NCBI GenBank assembly: GCA_003175695.1
Contig: PSRA01000257.1
Location: 1-53,280 of the forward strand
Direction of reading: 5' to 3'
Source: Bacteroidota bacterium
GTDB taxonomy: Bacteria; Bacteroidota; Bacteroidia; Chitinophagales; Chitinophagaceae
Length of the DNA: 53,280 nt
Positions within the stretch are counted from its first letter, which is position 1. Each line of letters starts with the position of its first letter. The notes under the pieces are model-generated. The model saw nothing but the letters and a program-made list of their open reading frames with translations, made no database searches and had not been told where the DNA came from. A program made the position numbers and the translations under genes. This document shows, piece by piece, positions 1 to 9,385 of this stretch.

Positions 1-9
1 CTGAAGTTT

Positions 10-2136
10 ATGATTAACAAAAGAAATCTGCCAATCGTTTTATTGATTTTGGCGACTGGAGTAGTCGTCGCATTTCGTGCCCTGGCTTTTCCAGAGCCCA
101 TTCCTAGTAAATATGAAAGGATCCTGCGTAATGTGGGAGAGATGCTGGATTATTATCATTATAGTCCGAAGAACATTGATGATAAGTTTTCCAGAGAAGT
201 GTTTAAGAAATACCTGGGCGAAGTTGACCAGGAAAAAAAGGGATTCCTTCAGTCCGATATCGATGCGTTGAGACGCTACGAAACAACTATCGATGATGAA
301 ATCCTCGGCAAGGCACCCATCCAGTTTGTGCCGGCCGTAATCGAATTAGCCAAGAAAAGGATGGCTGAAACTCAGGCACTTTGTAAAGAAATACTTTCTC
401 AGCCTTTTGATTTTTCAAAAGATGAGAATGTAAACCTCGACTTCGAAAAAATGGATTTTCCGAAGAATGAAGCAGACAGAAGAGAAGAATTGAGAAAGAG
501 GTTGAAATATCTCGCACTCGAAAAATATTCTGATCTTCTTGATCAGCAGGAGGCTTCAAAAAATAAACCCGGCTTCGTTGCCAAGAGCAAAGCTGACCTG
601 GAAAAAGAAGCCAGGGAAAAAGCTTTGAAAATAATGGATCGCTACTATGATCACATGAAGCTAAAGGCCAATGATGAAGATATGTTCAATCTTTTTGTTG
701 AAACTATCGTTCAATGCATGGATCCCCACACAGATTATTTCCCTCCCATAGAGAAAAGATCTTTTGATGAAGATATGAGTGGTCATTTTTACGGTATTGG
801 CGCCTCACTTCGCGATGAAGATGGTAACATAAAAATTGCTACTCTTCTCACAGGCAGCCCTGCCTGGAAATCAGGCCAGATAACCGTCGGCGACGTAATC
901 ATGAAAGTTGGACAAGGTGCACAGGAACCAGTTGACCTGACTGGTTACCTCGTCGAAGATGCAGTAAAAATCATCCGTGGTTCGAAGGGGACTGAGGTCA
1001 GACTTACTCTCAGAAAAGCTGATGGCACACTCAAAACGGTATCGTTGATCCGTGATGAAATTGTGCAGGACGAAAAATTCGCTAAGAGTGTAATTGTAAA
1101 TTCTGAAAAAGGAAAGATCGGATACATATTCTTACCTGAATTTTATGCCGACTTCGACAATCCAAAAGGAAGCCGTTGCTCTATTGACGTGGCTCGTGAG
1201 CTTCAGAAATTAAAGGAGCAAAAAGTAGATGGAATAGTACTTGACCTTCGCAATAATGGTGGTGGTTCTTTGTATGATGTCGTTCAAATGGTAGGATTAT
1301 TTATCGACCAGGGTCCGGTCGTGCAGGTAAAAGATCGTGATGGAAAACCTCAGATTCTTAGCGATCACGATAAAACTGTTCTATATGACGGTCCATTTGC
1401 TGTCATGGTGAACGAACTGAGCGCCTCAGCTTCTGAAATATTCGCTGCGGCTATACAGGATTATAAGAGAGGTGTCATCATAGGAAGCACAACTACTTAC
1501 GGTAAGGGAACTGTTCAACGTAATATTGGTTTGGATAAGAGCATGGCATTTTCAGATGCAAACAGTCCTTTGGGCACCGTAAAGCTGACGCTTCAAAAGT
1601 TCTATCGCATCAACGGTGGTTCTACTCAATTACGCGGAGTATCTTCTGACATCGTATTGCCTGACCTGTACGAACATTATAAAATCCGCGAAAAAGATCA
1701 GCCGGATGCATTGCCCTGGGATGAAATTGCGAAAGCAGATTATACTCCATGGAAGTATGCCTACGACGTGAATAGCATCCGGAATGCCAGCGATGAAAGA
1801 ATCCGCAACAACAATGCTTTCAAGAAAATAGATTCGAATGCAACCTGGCTCGATAAGCAAAACGATAAGTTGTATTCTCTGAATTTTGATAAATACAAGG
1901 AAGAACAAAAGCAGATTCGCGCGGCTGTCAAACAAATCGAATCAGCAAGCAAACTGCAGGCTGGTATGGATATACAAACCTTGCTACAGGATGCGAATAA
2001 GTACGACAACGATAAAGACAAGGCAGATCGTTACAAACAATGGCTCGATAGCAGGAAGACAGATATTTATTTAAAAGAAGCAGTGAACGTGATGGGAGAT
2101 ATGATAGCAACAAAAAACCTTGTGTATAATAAATAA
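10..2136 (+). CDS. Tail-specific (C-terminal processing) protease, S41 family
   Basis: A periplasmic serine protease of the Tsp/Prc type, which degrades or trims proteins by recognising their C-termini. The 708-residue product is full length for the long Tsp form. It starts with a hydrophobic signal/anchor (about residues 6-27), followed by a helical N-terminal region, a PDZ domain (about 255-350), the S41 catalytic core (about 365-560) and a C-terminal helical domain typical of Tsp. The motif SASASE (471-476) aligns with the active-site region of E. coli Tsp, making Ser473 the probable nucleophile and Lys499 in YGKGT the general base. A good terminator follows the stop codon. The gene lies at the window edge, so its upstream partner is unknown. 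Family assignment is secure; substrates are unknown. Confidence 0.95.
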   Translation: MINKRNLPIVLLILATGVVVAFRALAFPEPIPSKYERILRNVGEMLDYYHYSPKNIDDKFSREVFKKYLGEVDQEKKGFLQSDIDALRRYETTIDDEILGKAPIQFVPAVIELAKKRMAETQALCKEILSQPFDFSKDENVNLDFEKMDFPKNEADRREELRKRLKYLALEKYSDLLDQQEASKNKPGFVAKSKADLEKEAREKALKIMDRYYDHMKLKANDEDMFNLFVETIVQCMDPHTDYFPPIEKRSFDEDMSGHFYGIGASLRDEDGNIKIATLLTGSPAWKSGQITVGDVIMKVGQGAQEPVDLTGYLVEDAVKIIRGSKGTEVRLTLRKADGTLKTVSLIRDEIVQDEKFAKSVIVNSEKGKIGYIFLPEFYADFDNPKGSRCSIDVARELQKLKEQKVDGIVLDLRNNGGGSLYDVVQMVGLFIDQGPVVQVKDRDGKPQILSDHDKTVLYDGPFAVMVNELSASASEIFAAAIQDYKRGVIIGSTTTYGKGTVQRNIGLDKSMAFSDANSPLGTVKLTLQKFYRINGGSTQLRGVSSDIVLPDLYEHYKIREKDQPDALPWDEIAKADYTPWKYAYDVNSIRNASDERIRNNNAFKKIDSNATWLDKQNDKLYSLNFDKYKEEQKQIRAAVKQIESASKLQAGMDIQTLLQDANKYDNDKDKADRYKQWLDSRKTDIYLKEAVNVMGDMIATKNLVYNK

Positions 2137-2155
2137 TTGTTGATTTAATTCATGA

Positions 2156-2192
2156 AAATCCCGGCGTAAGCAATTGCGTCGGGATTTTTTTT
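2156..2192 (+). terminator. Rho-independent terminator of the tail-specific protease gene
   Basis: An 11-bp stem (2156-2166 with 2177-2187, one G-U pair in RNA) has a 10-nt loop and runs directly into eight T residues ending at 2192. It begins 20 bp after the protease stop codon. Confidence 0.9.
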
Positions 2193-2280
2193 GCAATGGC
2201 TTACATTAAGAAAAGCGCTTTTTTTATCATATGGTTAAGAAAAGAAGTGACAATTTGGTGGGACTCATGAAGTTTTTATT

Positions 2281-2371
2281 TGAGCGCGGAGAGCGCGGAG
2301 GACGCAGAGAATATGCGGCGGCACGCCAGGGGAGGAGGTGTGCCTCCGTGTATTCTTACCGCCGCCGCGGT
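2281..2371. repeat. Intergenic G/C-rich repeat element with inverted arms
   Basis: The stretch opens with a short tandem of GAGCGCGGA units (2282-2299). It continues with an imperfect inverted repeat: 2309-2324 pairs with 2340-2355 at 13 of 16 positions, around a purine-rich loop. A small ACCGC/GCGGT hairpin follows at 2358-2371. It resembles a diverged form of the GCAAAGG-type elements seen at 9386, 14371 and 33574, but the relationship is inferred. There is no coding potential. The rest of 2193-2415 shows nothing recognisable. Confidence 0.5.
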
Positions 2372-2415
2372 TAAATAATTGCCTGGCAGGCGAAGTTGTA
2401 AGGTGGAAAAGCCGA

Positions 2416-3576
2416 CTATTGAAATTTGTTCCGGGTAGCTATTAGCGCAATGATGGATCCAAGCACGGCAACCAATCCCAGTGAAATTCTCAAACTGCTT
2501 GCTTGTGCAATAAATCCAATAAAAGGAGGTCCAAATAAAAATCCGAGGTAACCAATGGTAGAAACAGCTGCAATAGCCACGCCGGGAGAAAGGATCTTTG
2601 ACTTACCGGCAGAACTATAAATAAGAGGTACAACCGAAGATACGCCTGCCCCTACAAACAAAAAACCAGTCACGGCTGTAACAAAATAAGGAAAGAGAAC
2701 AGCAATGAGCAATCCTCCTGCAGTCAGTATGCCGCTTATTTGAAGCGTCTTCTTTTTTCCAAACCGGGTGGCCACCCAATCACCGACAAACCGGCCAGTT
2801 GCCATGGTACTCATAAATGCAGTAAAGCCGAGTGTCACGAGTCCATTTTCTGGTTGCACCACTTTTCTGAAATAAACGCCACTCCAATCAAACATGGCAC
2901 CTTCACAGATCATGCAACAAAAGGCGATTAGTCCGAGATTGATAAGTGAACGGTCTGGTTTGACAAATATGGGTCGTTCTTCCTGCTTGTTTACATCTTC
3001 CGTTAACAGGTACCGGTAAGCTACAAAAATCATGGCAAGAGCAAGAATGCAAATGACAAAGAAATGTTGCCAGGGCAGAATCCCAGCTTTCACAGCCAAA
3101 GTTCCGATGGCCGCGCCAGAAAATCCAGCCAGGCTCCATAAGCCGTGGTAGGACGCCATGATTGATCGTTGGTAGATAGCTTCCGTACCAACTGCCTGGG
3201 TATTGACAGAAATATTCAACATATTACCTCCCATTCCGAAAATGAATAAGCAGGCCACCAGTTCAGGCGTATTATTGGCCAGACCGAGCAAGGGTAACGT
3301 TAATGCATACAGGAAGGAGGCTCCAATGACAACGAGACGGCTTCCAAATTTTGCCACCAGCCAGCCGGCAAAGGGAAGAGAAATCAGGAGCCCCGTTGGC
3401 AGGCTGAGTAATACGGCGCCCAGGCTTGCATTGTTCAGGTGTAATTTGGCCTGCACATCCGGAATGCGGGAAGCCCAACTCGAAAAACAGAGTCCTGCGA
3501 GAAAGAAAAAACTGCTCACCGCAATCCTGTACACTCTTTTTTGCGAGAGCTTTAATATTGAAACTTCTGTAGACAA
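2416..3576 (-). CDS. MFS transporter, YbjJ/fucose-permease-like
   Basis: A major facilitator superfamily membrane transporter of about 386 residues with roughly twelve hydrophobic segments. The N-terminal pattern FSSWASRIPDVQ and the inter-helix LISLPFAGWLVAKFGSR (the MFS G-x3-D/KxxGRR-type loop) are like the E. coli YbjJ subgroup; the substrate cannot be told. The start is unusual: the frame has no ATG near the expected N-terminus. The best candidates are TTG at 3576 or GTG at 3534, the latter giving an N-terminus just before the first helix. The stop of the upstream DinB gene is only 12 bp away, so the two are probably co-transcribed and perhaps translationally coupled. Confidence 0.85.
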   Translation of the reverse strand: MSTEVSILKLSQKRVYRIAVSSFFFLAGLCFSSWASRIPDVQAKLHLNNASLGAVLLSLPTGLLISLPFAGWLVAKFGSRLVVIGASFLYALTLPLLGLANNTPELVACLFIFGMGGNMLNISVNTQAVGTEAIYQRSIMASYHGLWSLAGFSGAAIGTLAVKAGILPWQHFFVICILALAMIFVAYRYLLTEDVNKQEERPIFVKPDRSLINLGLIAFCCMICEGAMFDWSGVYFRKVVQPENGLVTLGFTAFMSTMATGRFVGDWVATRFGKKKTLQISGILTAGGLLIAVLFPYFVTAVTGFLFVGAGVSSVVPLIYSSAGKSKILSPGVAIAAVSTIGYLGFLFGPPFIGFIAQASSLRISLGLVAVLGSIIALIATRNKFQ

Positions 3577-3587
3577 TTCTGTGCGAA

Positions 3588-4097
3588 CTATAAATACCTT
3601 TCTTTAATGATCTTCATATGATGTGCAACATGACCTGAACAAATATATCCTATTGCAAGGGTATTAATATTCTTGTTGTTGGCCACACCGCCTGAGAGTA
3701 ATTGATCCTGGTCGAACGATGCAAACAGGACTTCCGTACCTTTCCGGATCGATTTGAATTCCTTCACCAGGTCGTCCCATTTTCTATTTTTAATATGCGC
3801 ATTAGCTGTCCATTGCTTTTCATCAAAGCCGGGAAGGGGAGTGGTATCCATACGGGCAAACCTTAGCGCCCGATATGCAAAGACTCTCTCCGAGTCGATC
3901 ATGTGCTGCAGAACTTCTTTGATCGTCCATTTACCTTCTCCGTATGCATAGTCGATCTTCTTTGAAGGGATCTTTTTCAGGAATTTTTTGAAATCTGATG
4001 TGTTTTTCTTCAAAGCCTTGACTACATCATTTTCCTTCACCTGGTTGATGTAATTCCAATAAAATTCTGCCGCAATGGCTTCTTTTTTCGACACCAT
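3588..4097 (-). CDS. DinB/YfiT-fold metal-dependent protein
   Basis: A 169-residue four-helix-bundle protein of the DinB/YfiT superfamily. The expected metal-ligand histidines are visible as His65 in the LQHMIDSE segment and His156/His160 in SGHVAHH, spaced as in Bacillus YfiT. Members of the fold include thiol-S-transferases and uncharacterised proteins; the specific reaction here is not known. It is the first gene of a probable two-gene unit with the MFS transporter. A second member of the fold, closer to BstA, is encoded at 43627-44154. Confidence 0.85.
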   Translation of the reverse strand: MVSKKEAIAAEFYWNYINQVKENDVVKALKKNTSDFKKFLKKIPSKKIDYAYGEGKWTIKEVLQHMIDSERVFAYRALRFARMDTTPLPGFDEKQWTANAHIKNRKWDDLVKEFKSIRKGTEVLFASFDQDQLLSGGVANNKNINTLAIGYICSGHVAHHMKIIKERYL

Positions 4098-4264
4098 TTT
4101 TTAAGGTAAATGTAAAAAAATATGCGGGAATTTTTGGCCCCGGAAGGCTATTTCACGTCAAGACGCAAAAAATTTGACACTTGTCTGTCGTCTGTCATGG
4201 TTGCGGGTCTGTTGATGTAAACTCTAGTTCTTTAATAGAATAATAGGCCGACAACTCTGCTCCC

Positions 4265-4302
4265 GAAATAAAAAAGGCTGTCACATAATCTGAGACAGCC
4301 TT
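4265..4302 (-). terminator. Rho-independent terminator of the S8 protease gene
   Basis: A perfect 9-bp stem (4274-4282 with 4294-4302) has an 11-nt loop. On the minus strand it is followed by a T-rich tail (TTTTT in 4271-4275, then TATTTC). It lies 23 bp beyond the end of the protease gene. Confidence 0.85.
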
Positions 4303-4324
4303 CGCCGGATAATATAATTGAAAA

Positions 4325-6040
4325 CTAGTTCTTTGAATTTTCCAGTGTTGATTTAGGAAGCTGGTCCTTTTGCTTCTCATTAGAAGAGAGGGAAGCTGCC
4401 AGCTTAATAGCACCGTAGGCGTTAATAATCCCACCTGACTTGCTGATATCAGACAAATTCACGGTCTCATTTTCACTACCGGGCTTTTTGATTTTTGCAT
4501 CGGGGCGAACCGCGGATTTTTCAATGCAATATTTTACCTGCTCTGCCGTCAGGTTGGGGTAATACTCCATGATGAATGCAGCAACACCTGTTACAACAGG
4601 AGCAGCCATGCTGGTACCATCGAGATTACCATATTTGTTGCCACCGGGAAGTGTTGAATAGATCCTTGTTCCAGGTGCAAATACATCCACTTCATTCTTG
4701 CCATAATTGGAAAAAGAAGCAGTATAGCTTTTGAATTCCGTTTCTGCTAACGGGTCGCTGCTTGCACCAACTGTGATCCAATTGCTAGCACGCTCTTTGG
4801 TACCCTTGAAAACAGGATTGGGGAAATTACCCACTGTATCGACGTCTGCGGCATCGTTACCGGCAGCATGAATCAAAAGTACGTTCTTACTTTCCGCATA
4901 TTTAACCGCTTCATCCACCCACTTTTTTTCAGGTGAAAGATTCTTGCCAAAACTCATATTGATAACCTTGGCTCCATTGTCAACTGCATACCGGATAGCC
5001 AGGGCGATGTCCTTGTCATGTTCGTCACCGTTAGGTACAGCGCGGATCATCATGATCCTGACATTATCTGCGATTCCATTCATGCCTTTGCCATTATCTC
5101 TCTCCGCTCCGATGATCCCGGCAACATGTGTACCGTGCATCGGATCTCCTGCCATTACATCATTATTACCATAATATTTATCGTTGATATCAGACTCATC
5201 ATCTTTCACTATGTCCTTACGGTATTCCTTGGGTGCAGTTTCTTTGATCTCGATCTTTTTTTCTTCTCTGTCTGCCTGTTCCTTAAAATCGGAGAGGAAA
5301 GTAGTGTTGGTCATATCCATGATATGATTCTCCTTGAAGAGATAGAGAAGCACTGACTTGGCAGTCTTGCTTTCAGGCGTTACAGTTTGAAAAGTATCCA
5401 GGTCATTGCCGGTGTATTCGGCCTTACCCATGGCTTTTTGAAGAATGCTGTCGCTCTTTACACATGCGGCTACAACACGTTTCAACATGATCAGGTCAAC
5501 GCCTGACTCGGTGCCATCACCCATGATTTTCTTTTTTGCCTTTACCCACATGTCGTAGTTATCACGATCCTCAGGGCTCAATGTGGCAGGATTTACATTC
5601 TTATTATCAAATTTATCTTTGAACTCATAATATACTCTCCCTTCTTCCTGGGAGTCATCCTTTACATTTTGCCCATCTTTTCCTCCGATGAAATTCCATC
5701 CATGAATATCATCCACATATCCATTGTGATCGTCATCAATTCCGTTTCCTGGTATTTCTTTGGGATTGGTCCACAGGATGCCTTTTAAGTCTTCCTGCAA
5801 AGTGTCCACCCCTGAATCGATGACAGCAACCAGCACTGTCTTGCTCTTCAGGTTTTTGGATTTAACGAAGTCGTATGCTCTGTCGACACTGATGCCATAC
5901 ACACCATCTTTTTCTTTGTCCAACAAATGCCAACCTTTTGGCAGGTCGGGTTTAGCGGACTTTCCCTGTGCAAAAGTGAAACAGGGCGCGGCAAGAATCA
6001 TCAGGTACGCAAGAATTCCCCAAGTCAAACTACGCATCAT
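4325..6040 (-). CDS. Secreted subtilisin-like serine protease (S8 family)
   Basis: A 571-residue exported protease. A signal peptide covers about residues 1-25, ending in FTFAQ. The catalytic triad is Asp75 in VAVIDSG, His302 in HGTHVAG and Ser477 in GTSMAAP, with the oxyanion Asn395 in AAGND. About 170 mostly charged residues (roughly 118-290) separate the Asp and His blocks, far more than in subtilisin, and form a large insert. There is no visible pro-domain or T9SS-type C-terminal domain, so the mature enzyme is probably periplasmic or released. The gene is monocistronic, with a terminator directly downstream. The insert has no recognised motif. Confidence 0.93.
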   Translation of the reverse strand: MMRSLTWGILAYLMILAAPCFTFAQGKSAKPDLPKGWHLLDKEKDGVYGISVDRAYDFVKSKNLKSKTVLVAVIDSGVDTLQEDLKGILWTNPKEIPGNGIDDDHNGYVDDIHGWNFIGGKDGQNVKDDSQEEGRVYYEFKDKFDNKNVNPATLSPEDRDNYDMWVKAKKKIMGDGTESGVDLIMLKRVVAACVKSDSILQKAMGKAEYTGNDLDTFQTVTPESKTAKSVLLYLFKENHIMDMTNTTFLSDFKEQADREEKKIEIKETAPKEYRKDIVKDDESDINDKYYGNNDVMAGDPMHGTHVAGIIGAERDNGKGMNGIADNVRIMMIRAVPNGDEHDKDIALAIRYAVDNGAKVINMSFGKNLSPEKKWVDEAVKYAESKNVLLIHAAGNDAADVDTVGNFPNPVFKGTKERASNWITVGASSDPLAETEFKSYTASFSNYGKNEVDVFAPGTRIYSTLPGGNKYGNLDGTSMAAPVVTGVAAFIMEYYPNLTAEQVKYCIEKSAVRPDAKIKKPGSENETVNLSDISKSGGIINAYGAIKLAASLSSNEKQKDQLPKSTLENSKN

Positions 6041-6224
6041 TTAGTGTTTTTTTGATAAGAATGTATTTAATTTCATTGTTCCCAATACGAGAATCCGCAA
6101 TATCGAAATTTTTTTCATAATAATAATTTAAACTGAACAAAGAAAACCAGGAACCGGGCATTTTTACAAGAATGGTATTATAATGTTGTTAAAAAGCCGT
6201 GCCAATCCTTTAATGCCGGTGAAT

Positions 6225-7700
6225 TTATCTATTTTGAGAATCCAGCTTGAACTGAACCCGTCGGTTGGCGGCCTTTCCAGATTTCGTTTTATTATCTCCA
6301 ATTGGATTTTCATTACCATAACCTATGGCCGTAATTCGATCTGCCGGAATACCTTTTCCTACCAGGTAATTTTTGACTTTGTCTGCTCTTTTTTGGGAGA
6401 GTGTTTTGTTGTAATCGGCGCTGCCCGTATTGTCGGTGAATCCCGAGATGGTGAGCGTTAGATCCGGATATTTTCTCAATGTATCAGCAAGCTCATTCAA
6501 TGCTGAAAAAGAGTTTTGTGTAAGGGTACTGCTGGCGGTTTTGAACATTACATTGCTCCCCAGCCATTGCACTTTGCGTTGGATCTCTTTTATCGCCACG
6601 GGACATCCATTGTTTTCCGGCGTTCCCGGCTCATTCGGACATTTGTCTTCTTCATCGTTCACTCCATCGTGATCAGAATCAGGAATTGGACATCCATGGT
6701 ACCTGGCGACTCCCGCTATGTTTTTGCATGAATCGTGCTCATCATCCACACCGTCTCCATCAGTATCCGGAATTGGGCATCCATGATATCGTGCGAGTCC
6801 GGCTACCGTTTTACATGAATCATGTTCGTCGTCAATCCCATCATGGTCTGTATCGGGAATCGGACAGCCATGATACTTTGGAATGCCGGGTATGGTAATG
6901 CAACTATCCTGATCGTCAGGCGTTCCATCATTGTCGCTATCTTTCACAGTTTTTGGCGCAGGTGCAGATTTGGCTAGCCAAATGCCCAGCGTTGCACCAG
7001 CCATCTGATGATGAATATGGGCGTCGTACCCTGGGTCGTAGGCATTAGTGAGTCCGTGACTAAAAAATCCATTAATAGTAACATTGGTGAATTCGAAACC
7101 TGCTTTCAAATTAATTCCAATATCGTAGGTCTTGAATTTTCCTACGGCATTGCCTACCTGCAGATCGATGTTGTCACTATTGTATTCATATTTCGATGGT
7201 GCGCTGTTTGGAACAAGGGTCCGGCTCTGCTCGCTCTGCGATGCGCTATATATAAAAGAAAAATAGGGTCCCGCTCCAATAAAGAAATTGTTCTTCTTAT
7301 CCTTTGAGAGGGGGAGCTTGTAGACCATGTACATGGGCAGGTCGATATATGCTAATTTTATCGTTGTCTGATAATACAATGTATCATAGACTGCGTGGCT
7401 GGTGTCATTGGATTTTTCAAAATTTTTCCCTCTTGTGCTGAATCCGATTCCCGGTTGAAAATAAAATCCCTTATGTCCAACAGGAATTTCTCCTTCAACG
7501 CCAAGATGGAGACCTGTTCTAGGAGAATAATACTTTCCATAGGCCGTGTCCCAACCAGGTATATTATTCTTTTCGATCAGGTTTGCTGAGTGAACACCTC
7601 CGTAAATGGCGAGCCTGATTTGAGCTTTCGAAGAAAGACTGGCAGCACTGGCAAGTAAAAGCAGAAGCAATATTTTGTTCAGGGAGGTAGCAATTCTCAT
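6225..7700 (-). CDS. Outer-membrane protein: beta-barrel, TSP3 repeats and OmpA domain
   Basis: A 491-residue envelope protein in three parts. After a signal peptide (1-26, ending SSKAQ) comes a PorT-like outer-membrane beta-barrel (about 28-245). Next is a calcium-binding thrombospondin type 3 segment (254-368) made of DxDxDGxxD repeats. Last is an OmpA C-terminal peptidoglycan-binding domain (384-487) carrying the diaminopimelate-contacting Asp423 and Arg438. Such proteins tether the outer membrane to the cell wall. The repeats are near-identical copies of 29 residues. It is separated from its neighbours by more than 130 bp on each side, so it is probably transcribed alone. Confidence 0.93.
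   Translation of the reverse strand: MRIATSLNKILLLLLLASAASLSSKAQIRLAIYGGVHSANLIEKNNIPGWDTAYGKYYSPRTGLHLGVEGEIPVGHKGFYFQPGIGFSTRGKNFEKSNDTSHAVYDTLYYQTTIKLAYIDLPMYMVYKLPLSKDKKNNFFIGAGPYFSFIYSASQSEQSRTLVPNSAPSKYEYNSDNIDLQVGNAVGKFKTYDIGINLKAGFEFTNVTINGFFSHGLTNAYDPGYDAHIHHQMAGATLGIWLAKSAPAPKTVKDSDNDGTPDDQDSCITIPGIPKYHGCPIPDTDHDGIDDEHDSCKTVAGLARYHGCPIPDTDGDGVDDEHDSCKNIAGVARYHGCPIPDSDHDGVNDEEDKCPNEPGTPENNGCPVAIKEIQRKVQWLGSNVMFKTASSTLTQNSFSALNELADTLRKYPDLTLTISGFTDNTGSADYNKTLSQKRADKVKNYLVGKGIPADRITAIGYGNENPIGDNKTKSGKAANRRVQFKLDSQNR
6597..6941 (-). repeat. 87-bp tandem repeats encoding TSP3 modules
   Basis: Inside the OmpA-family gene, equivalent positions recur every 87 bp (for example 6688, 6775 and about 6862, each near a GGNCATCCATG-like string). 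Each unit encodes one 29-residue module that contains ARYHGCPIPD or a close variant. The high DNA similarity suggests recent duplication or gene conversion, so copy number may vary between strains. Confidence 0.8.
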
Positions 7701-7833
7701 AGCAGTGAACTAGTGTATTCCTTTATAACGGATTTATAAAGGGTTTATTTTGAGGAAGTAGGAGCAAAAAGGGGCTTGTTGAACAGATACTACTGGACAG
7801 TTGACACCGGATGCGTTTCAAGAGTCCCGGCTG

Positions 7834-9357
7834 CTAGATATCAAATTTAATCCCTTGCGCCAGCGGTAATTTTGTCGAGAAATTGATCGTATTTGTTTGC
7901 CTCCGCATGTAAGCTTTCCATGCGTCTGACCCGCTTTCGCGGCCGCCCCCTGTTTCCTTTTCTCCACCAAACGCGCCGCCAATCTCGGCCCCCGAAGTGC
8001 CAATATTGACATTGGCAATACCGCAGTCGCTGCCGGCAAAAGAAAGAAATTGCTCAGCCTCGCGAAGGTTTAATGTCATGATGGATGAGGAAAGCCCTTG
8101 TGGTACGCCATTTTGAATGGCAATGGCTTCTTCCAGCGAATGATATTTTAACAGGTAAAGAATGGGAGCAAAAGTTTCCTGTTGAACAATCCTGGCATCC
8201 GGTTTTGCTTCAGCGATGCAGGGTTTAACGTAGCAGCCGCTTTCGTAACCATCTCCATGTAAAACGCCTCCTTCTACCACGAATTGCCCGCCGTCTTCCT
8301 TACAGGTTTCAATCGCTTTTTCATACATCGCTACCGCCTGCTTATCGATCAAGGGACCTACGTGATTTTTTGGATCCAACGGATTGCCAATTCGTAATTG
8401 CTTATATGCGCCGATTAATTTTTGCTTAAATTTTTCGTATATACTATCATGGATGATCAGACGCCGGGTGGTGGTGCAACGTTGGCCAGCGGTTCCAACA
8501 GCACCAAAAAGCGCTCCAACCATGGCCATGTCCAGGTCCGCACTTTCTGAAATGATGATAGCATTATTGCCTCCTAATTCAAGCAGGGACTTTCCTAACC
8601 GGGTTGCTACGGCCACACCAACGGCCTTGCCCATGCGCGTAGATCCCGTGGCTGAAATCAAAGGAATTCTTTCATCATTTGCCATCCATTCACCTACTTC
8701 TCCGTCACCAATTACCAGGCAGCTGACACCTTCGGGAACTTCGCTGTTCCTAAAAACTTCTTCAACGATATGTTGGCAGGCAAGTGCACATAAGGGCGTT
8801 TTTTCGGAGGGCTTCCAAATGCAGGTATTGCCGCAAACCCAGGCGAGCATACTGTTCCAACTCCACACTGCGACAGGAAAGTTGAATGCGGAGATGATTC
8901 CAACGGCTCCGAGTGGATGCCATTGCTCGTACATTCTATGACCAGGTCTTTCACTATGCATGGTGAGTCCATACAATTGTCGTGACAGTCCCACGGCAAA
9001 ATCACAGATATCGATCATCTCCTGCACTTCACCCAAACCTTCCTGCAGGCTTTTTCCCATTTCATAGGAAACGAGTTTACCGAGGGGTTCTTTCTTTTCT
9101 CGCAGAGCTTCGCCGAGTTGGCGAACGACCTCACCTCTTTTTGCTGCAGGCCAACTCCGCCACACCTGGAACGCAGAATTGGCTTTTTCTACAAGTGCAT
9201 CATAGGTCTCACGGTCGGTTGAAGAAACACTGGCAATTAATTTTCCATCAACGGGCGAAAAGGATTCTATCTTTTTTCCTTTTGTCGGATACCATTGCGA
9301 TCCTGTTGAAGTGCCGGCATTGTTGTTATTGATGCCGAGTCGATGTAAAAAGTCCAT
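7834..9357 (-). CDS. ALDH7-type aldehyde dehydrogenase (aminoadipate semialdehyde / piperideine-6-carboxylate dehydrogenase)
   Basis: A 507-residue NAD(P)-dependent aldehyde dehydrogenase. The features match the ALDH7 (antiquitin) group, whose best-known role is oxidising alpha-aminoadipate semialdehyde in lysine breakdown: GQRCTTTRRL around the catalytic Cys294, ELGGNNAI with Glu260, and the FNFPVAVWSWN nucleotide-binding segment. The enzyme is cytoplasmic, as there is no signal peptide. No lysine aminotransferase or saccharopine enzyme is adjacent, so the pathway is inferred from family alone. It lies downstream of the LytTR regulator, separated from it by a repeat element. It is distinct from the ketoglutarate-semialdehyde-type enzyme at 26352. 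Confidence 0.9.
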   Translation of the reverse strand: MDFLHRLGINNNNAGTSTGSQWYPTKGKKIESFSPVDGKLIASVSSTDRETYDALVEKANSAFQVWRSWPAAKRGEVVRQLGEALREKKEPLGKLVSYEMGKSLQEGLGEVQEMIDICDFAVGLSRQLYGLTMHSERPGHRMYEQWHPLGAVGIISAFNFPVAVWSWNSMLAWVCGNTCIWKPSEKTPLCALACQHIVEEVFRNSEVPEGVSCLVIGDGEVGEWMANDERIPLISATGSTRMGKAVGVAVATRLGKSLLELGGNNAIIISESADLDMAMVGALFGAVGTAGQRCTTTRRLIIHDSIYEKFKQKLIGAYKQLRIGNPLDPKNHVGPLIDKQAVAMYEKAIETCKEDGGQFVVEGGVLHGDGYESGCYVKPCIAEAKPDARIVQQETFAPILYLLKYHSLEEAIAIQNGVPQGLSSSIMTLNLREAEQFLSFAGSDCGIANVNIGTSGAEIGGAFGGEKETGGGRESGSDAWKAYMRRQTNTINFSTKLPLAQGIKFDI

Positions 9358-9385
9358 TGTCGAAGAATTGAACCTGCAATTTAGT

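Noticed and set aside
7834-9357. Assigning this aldehyde dehydrogenase to the hydroxyproline pathway
   Set aside because: Its active-site segment is of ALDH7 type and it lies 16 kb from the cluster, which has its own dehydrogenase.
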